Made by a program: the position numbers and the translations under genes. Below the pieces are notes generated by a model. It ran no database searches, was not told the DNA's origin, and saw only the letters and a program-made list of their open reading frames with translations. From Metaclostridioides mangenotii (GTDB lineage: Bacteria > Bacillota > Clostridia > Peptostreptococcales > Peptostreptococcaceae), in the NCBI RefSeq assembly GCF_017873185.1, contig NZ_JAGGJX010000006.1, positions 1-64,000 of the forward strand: DNA of 64,000 bases, given 5' to 3'. Every line of letters begins with the position of its first letter. Within the stretch, counting starts at the first letter, position 1. Positions 53,800-62,374 of the stretch are shown here, in pieces.

Positions 53800-54447
53800 A
53801 TGTTAGTAGCAAAAGAAAAAAGTTTTGAAGAAATGAGCGCTTCACAGATAGATGATTACAACTTGGTTATAAAAGCGAGTGCAGGAGACAAGATCGCACT
53901 AGAGTACCTTATTTCTAAGTACAAGAATTTTGTAAAGGCTAAAGCGAAGTCTTATTTTTTAATCGGTGCCGACAAAGAAGATATTATACAGGAAGGAATG
54001 ATAGGTCTTTACAAAGCTATCAGGGATTTTGATGGAACGAAGACGAATTCCTTTAAGTGTTTTGCCGACATTTGTATAACTAGACAGATCATCACAGCGA
54101 TTAAAACAGCTACAAGACAGAAACATATACCTTTGAATTCGTACATATCACTAAATAAACCAATTTATGATGAGGAGTCAGACCGTACGCTTTTGGATAT
54201 AATAACCACTAGTATGGTGACTGACCCTGAAGAACTTATTATTAGTAAAGAAGAAATAAAAAATATAGAATCAAAAATGAATGAATTGCTGAGCGAATTA
54301 GAGCAAAAAGTACTAGAATTATATTTAAATGGAAAATCGTATCAGTATATCGCAGATAGACTCGATAGGGATGTGAAATCGATTGACAACGCCCTTCAGA
54401 GGGTAAAGAGAAAAATGGAAAAACATCTTGAAAACAAGAATGATTAA
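53800..54447 (+). CDS. sigH: RNA polymerase sigma-H factor (Spo0H-like)
   Basis: Sigma factor for post-exponential genes and early sporulation. The 215 residues have region 2 (LISKYKNFVKAKAKSYFLIGADKEDIIQEGMIGLYKAIRDFD, in parts; about 40-80) and region 4 (LSELEQKVLELYLNGKSYQYIADRLDRDVKSIDNALQRVKRK, in parts). I chose ATG 53800, after GGGGGAGA; an in-frame ATG at 53785 lies on that site. The sigH gene before tuf/rpmG/secE is the usual clostridial order. The presence of sigH suggests a spore-forming or once spore-forming lineage. Confidence 0.93.
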   Translation: MLVAKEKSFEEMSASQIDDYNLVIKASAGDKIALEYLISKYKNFVKAKAKSYFLIGADKEDIIQEGMIGLYKAIRDFDGTKTNSFKCFADICITRQIITAIKTATRQKHIPLNSYISLNKPIYDEESDRTLLDIITTSMVTDPEELIISKEEIKNIESKMNELLSELEQKVLELYLNGKSYQYIADRLDRDVKSIDNALQRVKRKMEKHLENKND

Positions 54448-54519
54448 TAGTAGAATATTTACCATAAGGACTAAAATAAAGTTTTTAAATATATCAAATA
54501 TAATAGGGAGGAAAGTAAA

Positions 54520-55713
54520 ATGGCTAAATCTAAATACGAAAGAACTAAGCCCCATGTTAATATAGGAACTATAGGTCATGTTGACCATGGTAAAACTACT
54601 TTAACTGCAGCTATCACTAAAACGCTACATGATAGATACAACTTAGGAGAAGCAGTAGACTTTGCGAATATAGACAAGGCTCCAGAGGAAAGAGAAAGAG
54701 GTATCACTATATCTACAACTCACGTTGAGTACGAAACACCGAATAGACACTACGCTCACGTTGACTGCCCAGGGCATGCTGACTATGTTAAGAACATGAT
54801 CACAGGGGCAGCTCAAATGGATGGTGCTATACTAGTTGTTTCTGCAACAGACGGTCCAATGCCTCAAACAAGAGAGCATATAGTACTTTCAAGACAAGTT
54901 GGTGTACCATACATCGTTGTATTCTTAAACAAATGCGACATGGTAGACGACGAAGAGTTGCTTGAGTTAGTTGAAATGGAAGTTAGAGACTTATTAACTG
55001 AATACGACTTCCCAGGAGACGATACTCCAATAGTTAAAGGTTCTGCTCTAATGGCTTTAGAAGACACTTCAAGTGCATGGGGAGACAGAATAGTTGAATT
55101 ATTTGAACAAATAGATGAGTATATACCAGCTCCAGAAAGAGATATAGATAAAGACTTTTTAATGCCAGTTGAGGACGTATTCTCTATAACAGGTAGAGGT
55201 ACAGTTGCTACAGGTAGAGTTGAAAGAGGAATTCTTAAAGTTCAAGATGAAGTAGATCTAGTAGGTCTTTCAGATGCTCCAAGAAAGTTAGTTGTAACTG
55301 GAGTAGAGATGTTTAGAAAATTACTAGACCAAGCTCAAGCAGGAGATAACATAGGAGCTCTTTTAAGAGGGATCCAAAGAGATGAGATAGAAAGAGGGCA
55401 AGTTCTTTGTAAAACTGGTTCTGTAAAAGCTCACACTAAATTTACTGCAGAAGTATACGTTCTTAAAAAAGAAGAGGGTGGAAGACATACTCCATTCTTT
55501 GATGGATACAGACCACAATTTTACTTAAGAACAACAGACGTAACAGGCGCTTGTAAATTACCAGATGGAATAGAGATGGTAATGCCTGGAGATAACGTAA
55601 CAATGGAAGTAGACTTAATCAACTCAATCGCGGTAGAAGAAGGACAAAGATTCGCGATAAGAGAAGGTGGAAGAACAGTTGCTTCAGGAGTTGTTGTTTC
55701 TATACTAGAATAA
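54520..55713 (+). CDS. tuf: Elongation factor Tu
   Basis: Brings aminoacyl-tRNA to the ribosome. The 397 residues have the G motifs: GHVDHGKTT (about 19-27), switch [18 protein letters not shown] (about 80-87) and NKCD (about 135-138), plus domains 2 and 3. The start ATG follows GGGAGGAAAGTAAA. It lies between sigH and rpmG; unlike in the str operon arrangement it does not follow fusA. It has codon usage of a highly expressed gene. Followed by a terminator at 55870. Confidence 0.98.
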   Translation: MAKSKYERTKPHVNIGTIGHVDHGKTTLTAAITKTLHDRYNLGEAVDFANIDKAPEERERGITISTTHVEYETPNRHYAHVDCPGHADYVKNMITGAAQMDGAILVVSATDGPMPQTREHIVLSRQVGVPYIVVFLNKCDMVDDEELLELVEMEVRDLLTEYDFPGDDTPIVKGSALMALEDTSSAWGDRIVELFEQIDEYIPAPERDIDKDFLMPVEDVFSITGRGTVATGRVERGILKVQDEVDLVGLSDAPRKLVVTGVEMFRKLLDQAQAGDNIGALLRGIQRDEIERGQVLCKTGSVKAHTKFTAEVYVLKKEEGGRHTPFFDGYRPQFYLRTTDVTGACKLPDGIEMVMPGDNVTMEVDLINSIAVEEGQRFAIREGGRTVASGVVVSILE

Positions 55714-56067
55714 TGATTTAGCAATATGTACTATTGACTATTTATAAATAAGATGTTAAAACTCAGCTAATAAAGCAATTAAGTTTTTAATAGTAATAAA
55801 AGAGTCGTTGTTAAAATGTTCTGGTATCCAGTGAATAACAGGCTTGCCAGATTATAACAGAAAATATTTAAAGAGGGGTTTTAACTCCTCTTTTTTTAAT
55901 ATTGAGCTTTAATTCTGTTGACTTTCATATAAAAATGTGGTAACTTATACAAGGTAATGATTATGGAAGGTAATAATATCTTGAATTGTGTGTTTTTTTA
56001 AATACGTAGTTTGAGGATATTATATTCAATATATATATACTATTGTATAACAAAGTGGAGGTGTATC
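55714..56067. other. Intergenic region tuf-rpmG
   Basis: Contains the tuf terminator and, before it, a hairpin around 55820-55852 (TCTGGTA pairing TGCCAGA). No gene and no recognised riboswitch were seen; it is probably promoter and leader of the rpmG-secE-nusG operon. Confidence 0.55.
55870..55898 (+). terminator. Terminator after tuf
   Basis: AAAGAGGGGTT pairs with AACTCCTCTTT, followed by T7. Confidence 0.9.
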
Positions 56068-56217
56068 ATGAGAGTTAAGATAACATTAGCGTGTTCAGAG
56101 TGTAAGCAAAGAAACTATAACACTACTAAAAACAAGAAAAATAACCCAGACAGAATAGAGTTACAAAAATATTGTAGATTCTGCAAAAAACATACAGCTC
56201 ATAAGGAAACAAAATAG
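56068..56217 (+). CDS. rpmG: 50S ribosomal protein L33
   Basis: The 49-residue L33 has two CxxC zinc pairs: CSECKQRN and CRFCKKH, so it is a zinc-containing (C+) form. An in-frame ATG at 56011 gives a longer ORF, but the true start ATG 56068 follows GTGGAGGTGTATC and gives [12 protein letters not shown], the family start. It is the first gene of rpmG-secE-nusG-rplK-rplA. In bacteria with Zur, zinc-free L33 paralogues may be induced when zinc is low; none is in view. Confidence 0.96.
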   Translation: MRVKITLACSECKQRNYNTTKNKKNNPDRIELQKYCRFCKKHTAHKETK

Positions 56218-56241
56218 GTTTTATAAGGATGTGAGTTTGGA

Positions 56242-56448
56242 ATGACTGAAGAAGTAAAAAAGAAAAGATTCAGTTTGTTTAGATATCTAAAAGAAACCCG
56301 TCAAGAACTTAAAAGAGTTACATGGCCTACAGGAAAAGAATTATTTAAAAACACTGGGATAGTTTTAGCTGTAGTTGTTTCATTTACTATAATAGTTTGG
56401 GGGCTAGATACTGGTTTATCATGGCTTCTATCACTTATAGTAAAATAG
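56242..56448 (+). CDS. secE: Preprotein translocase subunit SecE
   Basis: The 68-residue SecE is the single-membrane-segment subunit of SecYEG. It has the SecE signature RYLKETRQELKRVTWPTGKEL (in part) and one C-terminal membrane helix (about 40-60, IVLAVVVSFTIIVWGL). The start ATG lies after AAGGATGTG. It is in the usual rpmG-secE-nusG order. Confidence 0.96.
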   Translation: MTEEVKKKRFSLFRYLKETRQELKRVTWPTGKELFKNTGIVLAVVVSFTIIVWGLDTGLSWLLSLIVK

Positions 56449-56467
56449 TCGAAAAGAGGTGGACAAA

Positions 56468-57010
56468 ATGTCAGAGTTACAAAAAGAAAGTTGGTATGTA
56501 GTTCATACTTATTCGGGACATGAAAACAAAGTCAAAGCAACTATCGAAAAGGCTGTTAAGACAAGGGGAATGGAAGATTGCATTACACAAGTAGTTGTTC
56601 CCACTGAAGATGTAGTTGAAACTACAAAAACTGGAAAAGAAAAAATCAGACAACGTAAAGTATATCCGAGCTATGTATTAGTCAAAATGGTAATAACAGA
56701 TGAATCATGGTATGTTGTTAGAAATACAAAAGGTGTTACTGGATTCGTTGGTCCAGGATCTAAGCCAGTTCCGCTTAGTGAGGAAGAGGTTAGATCAATG
56801 GGAATAGATATCAATACTCCTAAGATAGTTGATGGAGAGATTGATTTAGAAATTGGAGATGCAATAAGAATTGCCTCAGGGCCTTTTATGGGACAAATTG
56901 GAAATGTTGAAGACATTAATATAGAGAAAAAAGAAGTTAAAGTATCTATTAATGCATTTGGTAAGCAAACACCATTTACAATGGATGTTGAAGGTATAGA
57001 GAAAATCTAA
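56468..57010 (+). CDS. nusG: Transcription termination/antitermination factor NusG
   Basis: The 180 residues contain the NGN domain (WYVVHTYSGHENKVKATIE start, in part) that binds RNA polymerase, and a C-terminal KOW domain (IGDAIRIASGPFMGQIGNVEDIN, in part). I chose ATG 56468 over a GTG nine bases upstream because GAGGTGG lies at 56456-56462. It couples to rplK, the next gene, 39 bp downstream. Confidence 0.96.
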   Translation: MSELQKESWYVVHTYSGHENKVKATIEKAVKTRGMEDCITQVVVPTEDVVETTKTGKEKIRQRKVYPSYVLVKMVITDESWYVVRNTKGVTGFVGPGSKPVPLSEEEVRSMGIDINTPKIVDGEIDLEIGDAIRIASGPFMGQIGNVEDINIEKKEVKVSINAFGKQTPFTMDVEGIEKI

Positions 57011-57049
57011 TACTTATTTTATAGAGAGATTTAGAGGAGGTGCGCTAAA

Positions 57050-57475
57050 ATGGCTAAAAAAGTTATAGGTCAAATAAAATTACAAATACCTGCAGGAAAG
57101 GCTACACCAGCACCACCAGTTGGACCAGCATTAGGGCAACATGGTGTTAATATAATGGGATTCACAAAGGAATTCAATGCTAAAACTGCAGATCAAGCTG
57201 GTATGATAATACCAGTTGTTATAACTGTATATCAAGATAGATCATTCAGTTTTATAACAAAAACTCCACCAGCAGCAGTGCTAATAAAGAAAGCATTAAA
57301 TTTAAAAACTGCATCTGGAGAACCAAACAAGAAGAAAGTTGCTAAAATAACTCAAGCTCAACTTAAAGAGATTGCTGAGTTAAAAATGCCTGACTTAAAT
57401 GCTGCATCAGTAGAAGCTGCTATGAGAATGGTTGCTGGAACTGCTAGAAGCATGGGTGTTGAAGTAATAGACTAA
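57050..57475 (+). CDS. rplK: 50S ribosomal protein L11
   Basis: The 141-residue L11 begins [20 protein letters not shown] and has the proline-rich [22 protein letters not shown] and the C-terminal RNA-binding domain ([12 protein letters not shown]). The start ATG follows GAGGAGGTGCGCTAAA. In the usual rplK-rplA order; L11 is needed for stringent-response signalling by the ribosome. Confidence 0.97.
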   Translation: MAKKVIGQIKLQIPAGKATPAPPVGPALGQHGVNIMGFTKEFNAKTADQAGMIIPVVITVYQDRSFSFITKTPPAAVLIKKALNLKTASGEPNKKKVAKITQAQLKEIAELKMPDLNAASVEAAMRMVAGTARSMGVEVID

Positions 57476-57571
57476 TCTTAAACGATATTATATAATTAAT
57501 ATTAAAGATTTCGCTTTAAATTAGTGGGAGGTTTTAAAAAACCGAATATTAACCACAAGGAGGAAAATAAA

Positions 57572-58270
57572 ATGGCAAAAAAAGGTAAAAGATATTCAGG
57601 AGCTTTAGAAAAAGTAGATAGACAAAAATTCTATGATGCATCAGAAGCGTTAACTTTAGTTACTGATATAGCAGGAGCTAAATTTGATGAGACTGTTGAA
57701 GCTCATATTAAATTAGGTGTTGACTCAAGACACGCAGACCAACAAGTAAGAGGTGCTGTTGTACTTCCACACGGTACTGGTAAAACTAAAAAAGTTTTAG
57801 TTTTTGCTAAAGGTGAAAAAGCTAAAGAAGCTCAAGAAGCTGGAGCAGACTTTGTAGGAGCTGAAGAATTAGTTCAAAAAATACAAGGTGAAGGTTGGTT
57901 TGATTTTGATATAGTTGTTGCTACTCCAGACATGATGGGTGTAGTTGGTAGATTAGGTAGAGTACTTGGACCAAAAGGTTTAATGCCAAACCCTAAATCA
58001 GGAACTGTTACATTTGATGTAGCTAAAGCTATAGACGAAATAAAAGCTGGTAAAGTTGAATACAGATTAGACAAAACTAACATAATACACGTTCCAATAG
58101 GAAAAGTATCATTTGGTGGAGAAAAATTAAAAGAAAACTATGCTGCTCTTATGGATGCAATAGTAAAAGCTAAGCCATCAGCTGCAAAAGGTCAATATTT
58201 AAGAAGTGTTACAGTGACTTCTACAATGGGACCTGGAGTAAAGGTAAATACTGCTAAATCAGCAGAGTAA
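57572..58270 (+). CDS. rplA: 50S ribosomal protein L1
   Basis: The 232-residue L1 has the family start [16 protein letters not shown] and the [14 protein letters not shown] signature (about 130-143). I chose ATG 57572 because AAGGAGGAAAATAA lies just before; an upstream GTG at 57524 gives an untypical extension. It ends 63 bp before the rplJ promoter and leader, and is translated from the rplK message or its own. Confidence 0.97.
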   Translation: MAKKGKRYSGALEKVDRQKFYDASEALTLVTDIAGAKFDETVEAHIKLGVDSRHADQQVRGAVVLPHGTGKTKKVLVFAKGEKAKEAQEAGADFVGAEELVQKIQGEGWFDFDIVVATPDMMGVVGRLGRVLGPKGLMPNPKSGTVTFDVAKAIDEIKAGKVEYRLDKTNIIHVPIGKVSFGGEKLKENYAALMDAIVKAKPSAAKGQYLRSVTVTSTMGPGVKVNTAKSAE

Positions 58271-58277
58271 TTAATGC

Positions 58278-58309
58278 TTGACGACGCTTGTCAAAAGTGT
58301 TAATATAAT
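58278..58309 (+). promoter_or_regulatory. Probable promoter of rplJ-rplL
   Basis: TTGACG (58278-58283), 17 bp, then TAATAT (58301-58306) overlapping TATAAT (58304-58309). The same double -10 form as in the tRNA cluster promoter. Confidence 0.65.
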
Positions 58310-58333
58310 GTTTGTCAATCAAAATACAGAATA

Positions 58334-58452
58334 GATTTACCGTAGACAGTGGGTGCATTAGCTTAATTTCCCACCGAGGTTTTTAGATAAATTATTATGC
58401 TAAAGCTTTTGGTGTCTACAATGACAACAAAGGCTTTTTCGGTTTTACGGTG
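58334..58452 (+). promoter_or_regulatory. L10 ribosomal-protein leader (autoregulatory)
   Basis: Fits the Firmicutes L10 leader: ACCGTAGACAGTGGGTGC, then CCCACCGAGGT, a variable stem, GGTGTCTACAATGAC, and the closing TTTTACGGTGAAA. The outer ACCGT/ACGGT helix closes the structure. The L10-(L12)4 complex should bind it and regulate rplJ and rplL. Confidence 0.88.
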
Positions 58453-58491
58453 AAAACTAGTCTCAAATTGATAAAGGAGGTGCACGTTTAT

Positions 58492-58995
58492 ATGAATAAA
58501 GCTATAGAAGTTAAATCAGGTGTTGTAGCTGAGATAGTTGAAAAACTTAACAGAGCTACATCTACAATAGTTGTTAACTACAGAGGGTTAACAGTTGAAG
58601 AGGTAACTGAGCTTAGAAAGCAAATGAGAGAAGCTGGTATAGACTACAAAGTATACAAAAATACTTTAGTAAGAAGAGCAGCACAAGAAGTTGGAATAAA
58701 TGAGTTTAATGATGAATTATTAGTTGGTGCTAATGCAATAGCGTTTGGATATGAAGATCCAGTTGCTCCAGCTAGAATATTAAAGAACTTTATAGACAAC
58801 CATCCAAAATTGGAATTAAAAATGGGTGTTGTTGAAGGTGAATTCTACAATGAGTCTCAAATTGAAGCTCTTGCAAGTATACCATCAAGAGAAGTTCTTA
58901 TCGCAAAATTACTTGGCAGCTTAAAAGCTCCAGTATCAAACTTTGCATACTTAGTAGATGCAATAGCAAAAAAAGCAGAAGAACAAGAAGCTTAA
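58492..58995 (+). CDS. rplJ: 50S ribosomal protein L10
   Basis: The 167-residue L10 forms the base of the ribosomal stalk. It has the N-terminal rRNA-binding domain (VAEIVEKLNRATSTIVVNYRGLTVEEVTELR, in parts) and the C-terminal helix for L12 dimers. An in-frame upstream start at 58450 is rejected since AAAGGAGGTGCACG lies just before ATG 58492. It is autoregulated through the leader just upstream. Confidence 0.97.
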   Translation: MNKAIEVKSGVVAEIVEKLNRATSTIVVNYRGLTVEEVTELRKQMREAGIDYKVYKNTLVRRAAQEVGINEFNDELLVGANAIAFGYEDPVAPARILKNFIDNHPKLELKMGVVEGEFYNESQIEALASIPSREVLIAKLLGSLKAPVSNFAYLVDAIAKKAEEQEA

Positions 58996-59051
58996 TAGCA
59001 AGTTAAAAAATAAAGAATAAATAAAAGAAAATAATTTCGGAGGTGCGAAAA

Positions 59052-59417
59052 ATGACAATAGAACAAATATTAGAAGCTATAGAGAACATGAAAGTTTTAG
59101 AATTAAATGAATTAGTTAAAGCTGCAGAAGAAAAATTCGGTGTATCTGCATCTGCTCCAGTAATGGTAGCTGGTGATGCTGGTGCTGCTGCTGGTGCTGC
59201 AGAACAAACTGAGTTCGACGTTATATTAGCAGAAGTTGGAGCTTCAAAAGTTGGAGTTATCAAAGCTGTTAGAGAAGTAACTGGACTAGGATTAAAAGAA
59301 GCTAAAGAATTAGTTGACAATGCTCCTAAAGCAGTAAAAGAAGCTGCTACTAAAGAAGAGTCTGATGAAATAAAAGAAAAATTAGAAGCTGCTGGAGCTA
59401 AAGTAGAAGTTAAGTAA
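59052..59417 (+). CDS. rplL: 50S ribosomal protein L7/L12
   Basis: The 121-residue stalk protein has the N-terminal dimer domain ([21 protein letters not shown]), the Ala/Gly hinge ([14 protein letters not shown], about 40-55) and the C-domain with [25 protein letters not shown] chose ATG 59052 with GGAGGTGC upstream. In most bacteria rpoB follows; here a terminator follows instead. Confidence 0.97.
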   Translation: MTIEQILEAIENMKVLELNELVKAAEEKFGVSASAPVMVAGDAGAAAGAAEQTEFDVILAEVGASKVGVIKAVREVTGLGLKEAKELVDNAPKAVKEAATKEESDEIKEKLEAAGAKVEVK

Positions 59418-59450
59418 TTTTACTTAAACAACTTTACTTAAACAGTATAT

Positions 59451-59504
59451 AGAGGGGTTGTCCCAAAACTGATTGATAAAATCGGTTTTGAGACAACCTC
59501 TTTT
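59451..59504 (+). terminator. Strong terminator after rplL
   Basis: AGAGGGGTTGTCCCAAAACTGATT pairs (in its two halves) with AATCGGTTTTGAGACAACCTCT, followed by TTTT. A very stable hairpin in an unusual place, since rplL normally reads into rpoB. Confidence 0.93.
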
Positions 59505-59870
59505 AATTTTGTATTTTTATTGAATTATTACTAAATTTTATATCTCCGATGTCCGTATTGATTTTAGCTTAATTGAAAATGTAGATGATCTTATCATGTA
59601 GATGCAAAAGTAATAGAGGGATATAGGCTGGTTATATCCGCAGCAAATGTTACAGGGGTTTTCAAGGACACTACACAGAAGTGTTAAACGAAAATTTAGG
59701 GGTGACTTATTTAGCTGTTGTAAAGGATTTTGATGGATATACAGTAAAGACTATTCTAACAAATGTGGTTAGGGCTCTTACTGGCAACAGAGTCGATTTA
59801 ATACTAGTAGATGGAACTGATTTCTCAGATGGAATAACGATAAGTGTGATAGGGGGATAGTTCAAAATGA
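59505..59870 (+). pseudogene. Decayed coding sequence between rplL and rpsF
   Basis: Protein-like frames are broken by stops and shifts. One frame (about 59545-59590) reads IDFSLIENVDDLIM then a stop; another (about 59611-59688) reads VIEGYRLVISAANVTGVFK. From about 59635 to 59860 a third runs GYIRSKCYRGFQGHYTEV to VVKDFDGYTVKTILTNVVRA and VDLILVDGTDFSDG to a stop at 59858. Their protein-like composition suggests a frameshifted remnant. I do not recognise the family. No start with a ribosome site fits the last frame. Confidence 0.5.
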
Positions 59871-59877
59871 AAAATAA

Positions 59878-59906
59878 TTGACACCTTAATTAATTAATGG
59901 TAAAAT
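59878..59906 (+). promoter_or_regulatory. Promoter of rpsF-ssb-rpsR
   Basis: Perfect TTGACA (59878-59883), 17-bp spacer, TAAAAT (59901-59906). Confidence 0.8.
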
Positions 59907-59914
59907 AGTTGGGT

Positions 59915-59980
59915 ATGAGACTAAATATGTCTCATTTCTCTGCTCTAAATAGATTTTAGAGCCGTTAGTCCAAAGGGAGG
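59915..59980 (+). promoter_or_regulatory. Possible S6:S18 autoregulatory leader
   Basis: GCTCTAAA-TAGAT-TTTAGAGC makes a hairpin followed by CCG, and GACTAA (59919-59924) can pair TTAGTC (59965-59970) around it. This resembles the rpsF leader element whose CCG is bound by the S6-S18 complex. An alternative TGAGAC/GTCTCA hairpin (59916-59934) also exists. Confidence 0.5.
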
Positions 59981-59988
59981 TGAAATAA

Positions 59989-60267
59989 GTGAGAGATTAT
60001 GAATTAATTTATGTAGTAAAGTCAAACTCTGAAGAAGAGGTAAAAGAGACTGTACTTAACAAAGTTAAAGATGTTATAGGAACTGATGGTGAAGTTGTTA
60101 AGATTGATACTTGGGGAAATAAGAAATTAGCTTACCCAATACAAAAACTTACTGAAGGTTACTATGTATTAGTTAACTTTAAATCAGGTGTTGATGTTCC
60201 TAAAGAAATCGACAGAAATTTAAAGATAAACGAAAACGTAATAAGACATATGATAGTTGTTGCTTAA
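59989..60267 (+). CDS. rpsF: 30S ribosomal protein S6
   Basis: The 92-residue S6 begins RDYELIYVVKSNSEEEV and shows DTWGNKKLAYPIQKLTEGYYVLVNF (in parts). GTG start with GGGAGGTGAAATAA upstream. First gene of rpsF-ssb-rpsR, with its own promoter. Confidence 0.97.
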   Translation: MRDYELIYVVKSNSEEEVKETVLNKVKDVIGTDGEVVKIDTWGNKKLAYPIQKLTEGYYVLVNFKSGVDVPKEIDRNLKINENVIRHMIVVA

Positions 60268-60300
60268 TAGCTAGTTTTATTATGAATAGGTGGTGTTTTT

Positions 60301-60738
60301 ATGAATAATGTAACCTTAGTTGGAAGACTGACTAGAGATCCTGAGTTGAGATATATCCCAGGAACAGGAACACCAGTAGCCACTTTTACAATTGCAATAG
60401 ATAGAGACTTTGTAAAAAAAGATGGTTCAAGAGATACAGACTTTATACCTATAGAAGTTATGGGAAAAGCTGCAGAATTCTGCGCTAACTATATTACTAA
60501 AGGAAGATTAGTATCACTTCAAGGTTCAATAAGAGTTGATAATTATCAAAACCAATCAGGCGAAAAAAGAACTTTTACTAAAGTAAGTACTAGATCTGTA
60601 CAAGCTTTAGATAGTAATAAAAATAAATCTGAGAATTCATTCGGAGATGATTCTCAAAAGTTTGAGCCAAGCTTTGAGCCACAGGGACTTGATCCTCAAG
60701 GTTTCCAAGCTATAGACGATGACGATATACCATTCTAA
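60301..60738 (+). CDS. ssb: Single-stranded DNA-binding protein
   Basis: The 145 residues form an OB-fold (MNNVTLVGRLTRDPELRYIPG start, GKAAEFCANYITKGRLVSLQGSI in parts) and a disordered linker ending in the acidic tip DDDIPF that docks repair and replication proteins. Start ATG with ATAGGTGG upstream. Between rpsF and rpsR, the standard order. Confidence 0.97.
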   Translation: MNNVTLVGRLTRDPELRYIPGTGTPVATFTIAIDRDFVKKDGSRDTDFIPIEVMGKAAEFCANYITKGRLVSLQGSIRVDNYQNQSGEKRTFTKVSTRSVQALDSNKNKSENSFGDDSQKFEPSFEPQGLDPQGFQAIDDDDIPF

Positions 60739-60787
60739 AAAATAGTTTTAGATGGACCATTTTTAAAAGAAAAGGAGGAAACCAGTC

Positions 60788-61015
60788 ATGATGAATAAAA
60801 AAAGACGTAAGAAAAAAAGAGTTTGTCAGTTCTGTGCTGATAAAAACGCTAAAATAGATTACAAAAATTCTCAAAGATTAACTAAGTATATAACTGAAAG
60901 AGGTAAAATATTACCAAGAAGAATTTCAGGAACATGTGCTAAGCATCAAAGAGAGTTAACTGTAGCAATAAAAAGATCTAGAAACATAGCTCTTTTACCA
61001 TATACATTAGACTAA
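60788..61015 (+). CDS. rpsR: 30S ribosomal protein S18
   Basis: The 75-residue S18 has the CxFC-type start [16 protein letters not shown] and the signature [28 protein letters not shown] (in parts). CQFC and C.H residues suggest a zinc-binding form. Start ATG with AAGGAGGAAACC upstream. Followed by a terminator. Confidence 0.97.
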   Translation: MMNKKRRKKKRVCQFCADKNAKIDYKNSQRLTKYITERGKILPRRISGTCAKHQRELTVAIKRSRNIALLPYTLD

Positions 61016-61016
61016 G

Positions 61017-61046
61017 AGGATGGGCAATCGCCCATCTTTTTTTATA
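61017..61046 (+). terminator. Terminator after rpsR
   Basis: GATGGGC pairs with GCCCATC around AATC, followed by T7. Confidence 0.92.
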
Positions 61047-61121
61047 TAAAAAAGGTTTGTCGCATAGTTGACTCAAATTTTATATTTAAAATAGTTCTTT
61101 AAATAATGATAAAAAGCTATA

Positions 61122-61156
61122 AAAATAAAAAAGAGTACTCTGCATTGAGAGTACTC
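61122..61156 (-). terminator. Terminator of luxS (minus strand)
   Basis: GAGTACTCT and AGAGTACTC form a hairpin with a 6-base loop. On the minus strand it is followed by a run of T, 50 bp after the luxS stop. Confidence 0.85.
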
Positions 61157-61204
61157 AGTTGTGAACGTAGAATCCCTACAGAAGCTGATAATATATTGTA
61201 TATA

Positions 61205-61669
61205 TTATTTAGCTTCTGGATATTTTAAATCTTCTTCAGTTATGTCTTTAATTTTCTCATAGTAATTTCTTAAATCTTCCTTGGCAAGGTCAACATTAAG
61301 ATTAGCGTAATTACCACATTCTATTTCGCTCATCCCAGGCATCTCACCTTGATATGATATAATATCTTCAATTACTTTTTTTATTAGATTTATTACTTTG
61401 GCATGGTTTGCATTTCTTACAAGTAAGTAATACCCTGTTTGACATCCCATAGGACCAAAATAGATTACATCATCCTTTAATTCAGAATTTCTTACAAATG
61501 TAGCAAATAAATGTTCAGCTGAGTGCATTACTGAATTGCTCATTAAGTCATTTGTATTTGGTTTGCGTGTTCTTAAATCGTATGTTGTAATATCCCCATC
61601 AATACGAGATATATATACACCGGGATCTATATATCTGTGGTCAACAACGAAACTAGCTATTTTTTCCAT
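61205..61669 (-). CDS. luxS: S-ribosylhomocysteine lyase (autoinducer-2 synthase)
   Basis: Cleaves S-ribosylhomocysteine to homocysteine and DPD, the AI-2 precursor, part of methyl-cycle detoxification. The 154 residues have metal-site HSAEHLFATF (about 49-58, HxxEH), the catalytic Cys in GPMGCQTGYY and the GxCGNY-type ECGNY near 122. The start ATG has GGAGAATATAAA upstream on the minus strand. It lies alone, opposite to the flanking plus-strand genes, with no mtnN (pfs) neighbour. Confidence 0.96.
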   Translation of the reverse strand: MEKIASFVVDHRYIDPGVYISRIDGDITTYDLRTRKPNTNDLMSNSVMHSAEHLFATFVRNSELKDDVIYFGPMGCQTGYYLLVRNANHAKVINLIKKVIEDIISYQGEMPGMSEIECGNYANLNVDLAKEDLRNYYEKIKDITEEDLKYPEAK

Positions 61670-62046
61670 TTTATATTCTCCTATCTTAAATGTGCTAAGA
61701 TTTATTTTGATATAAATATTATATTTTCCAATTTATTTTATATTAGCATAGATCTAATTTCAAGACAACTCCAATACATAAAGCTATAATTAAGTTATTT
61801 CCTATTTATAGAAATATTGTTGTGCGGAAAAACTGCATTTTAATTGAACCTATCATAAATATTTTATTACTAAATCTCTATCACATAAGAAATTAATTAA
61901 TTAAATTTAAAATAGAGTCTTTTTTTGTCAAAAATTAACTTAATTTTATTTACCTAAAATTAAGTCAGCGGAGCCGTTTTTTCCTATATATACTTAAATA
62001 AATTATGATTTATGTTATAATAATATTTATTAAGGAGGGCTGATTT
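61670..62046. other. Divergent intergenic region luxS / MazG-like gene
   Basis: AT-rich 377 bp with the promoters of both genes. It holds an inverted repeat ACTTAATTTT/AAAATTAAGT (61938-61947 and 61956-61965). No SAM riboswitch or other known RNA was recognised, and no gene was seen. Confidence 0.55.
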
Positions 62047-62367
62047 GTGAGAGTAGATAAAGGTTCTGAGATAACTAGAAACATTAAGATAATTGAATGG
62101 ATGAAGACGGAAATTTTAATGAGTGTGAGTGATCTATTCAACTTGCTTTTTAAAGGAGTAAAGCCACTAGATGAAGCTATTCAAGATACACTTGCTAATA
62201 TAATTATGATTACGTATCTTTTGGCAAAGAGACTTGGTATTAGTTTTAAAGATGTTGATTATAAAGTGAAAGAAAAAATAAAAATAGGTAAAGAAGAAGA
62301 TCATAGTGTTGAAAGATGGTATGGAGATCTTACCAATCTAGAGAAACATTTAGACAATAGGGAGTGA
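62047..62367 (+). CDS. MazG-like family protein
   Basis: The 106-residue all-helical protein resembles the MazG-like family (PF12643), relatives of NTP pyrophosphohydrolases lacking strong catalytic proof. The sequence shows EWMKTEILMSVSDLFNLLF, then EAIQDTLANIIMITYLLAKRLG, where EAIQDTLA....YLLAKRL fits the MazG helix pattern, and the end HSVERWYGDL. GTG start with AAGGAGGGCTGATTT upstream. It precedes the YybS-like gene by 7 bp, so they are probably co-transcribed. Confidence 0.8.
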   Translation: MRVDKGSEITRNIKIIEWMKTEILMSVSDLFNLLFKGVKPLDEAIQDTLANIIMITYLLAKRLGISFKDVDYKVKEKIKIGKEEDHSVERWYGDLTNLEKHLDNRE

Positions 62368-62374
62368 TTCTGAA

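Noticed and set aside
59451..59504. Insertion sequence end at the rplL-rpsF junction
   Set aside because: The inverted repeat has a short loop and a T-tail like a terminator; no transposase or second copy is visible.
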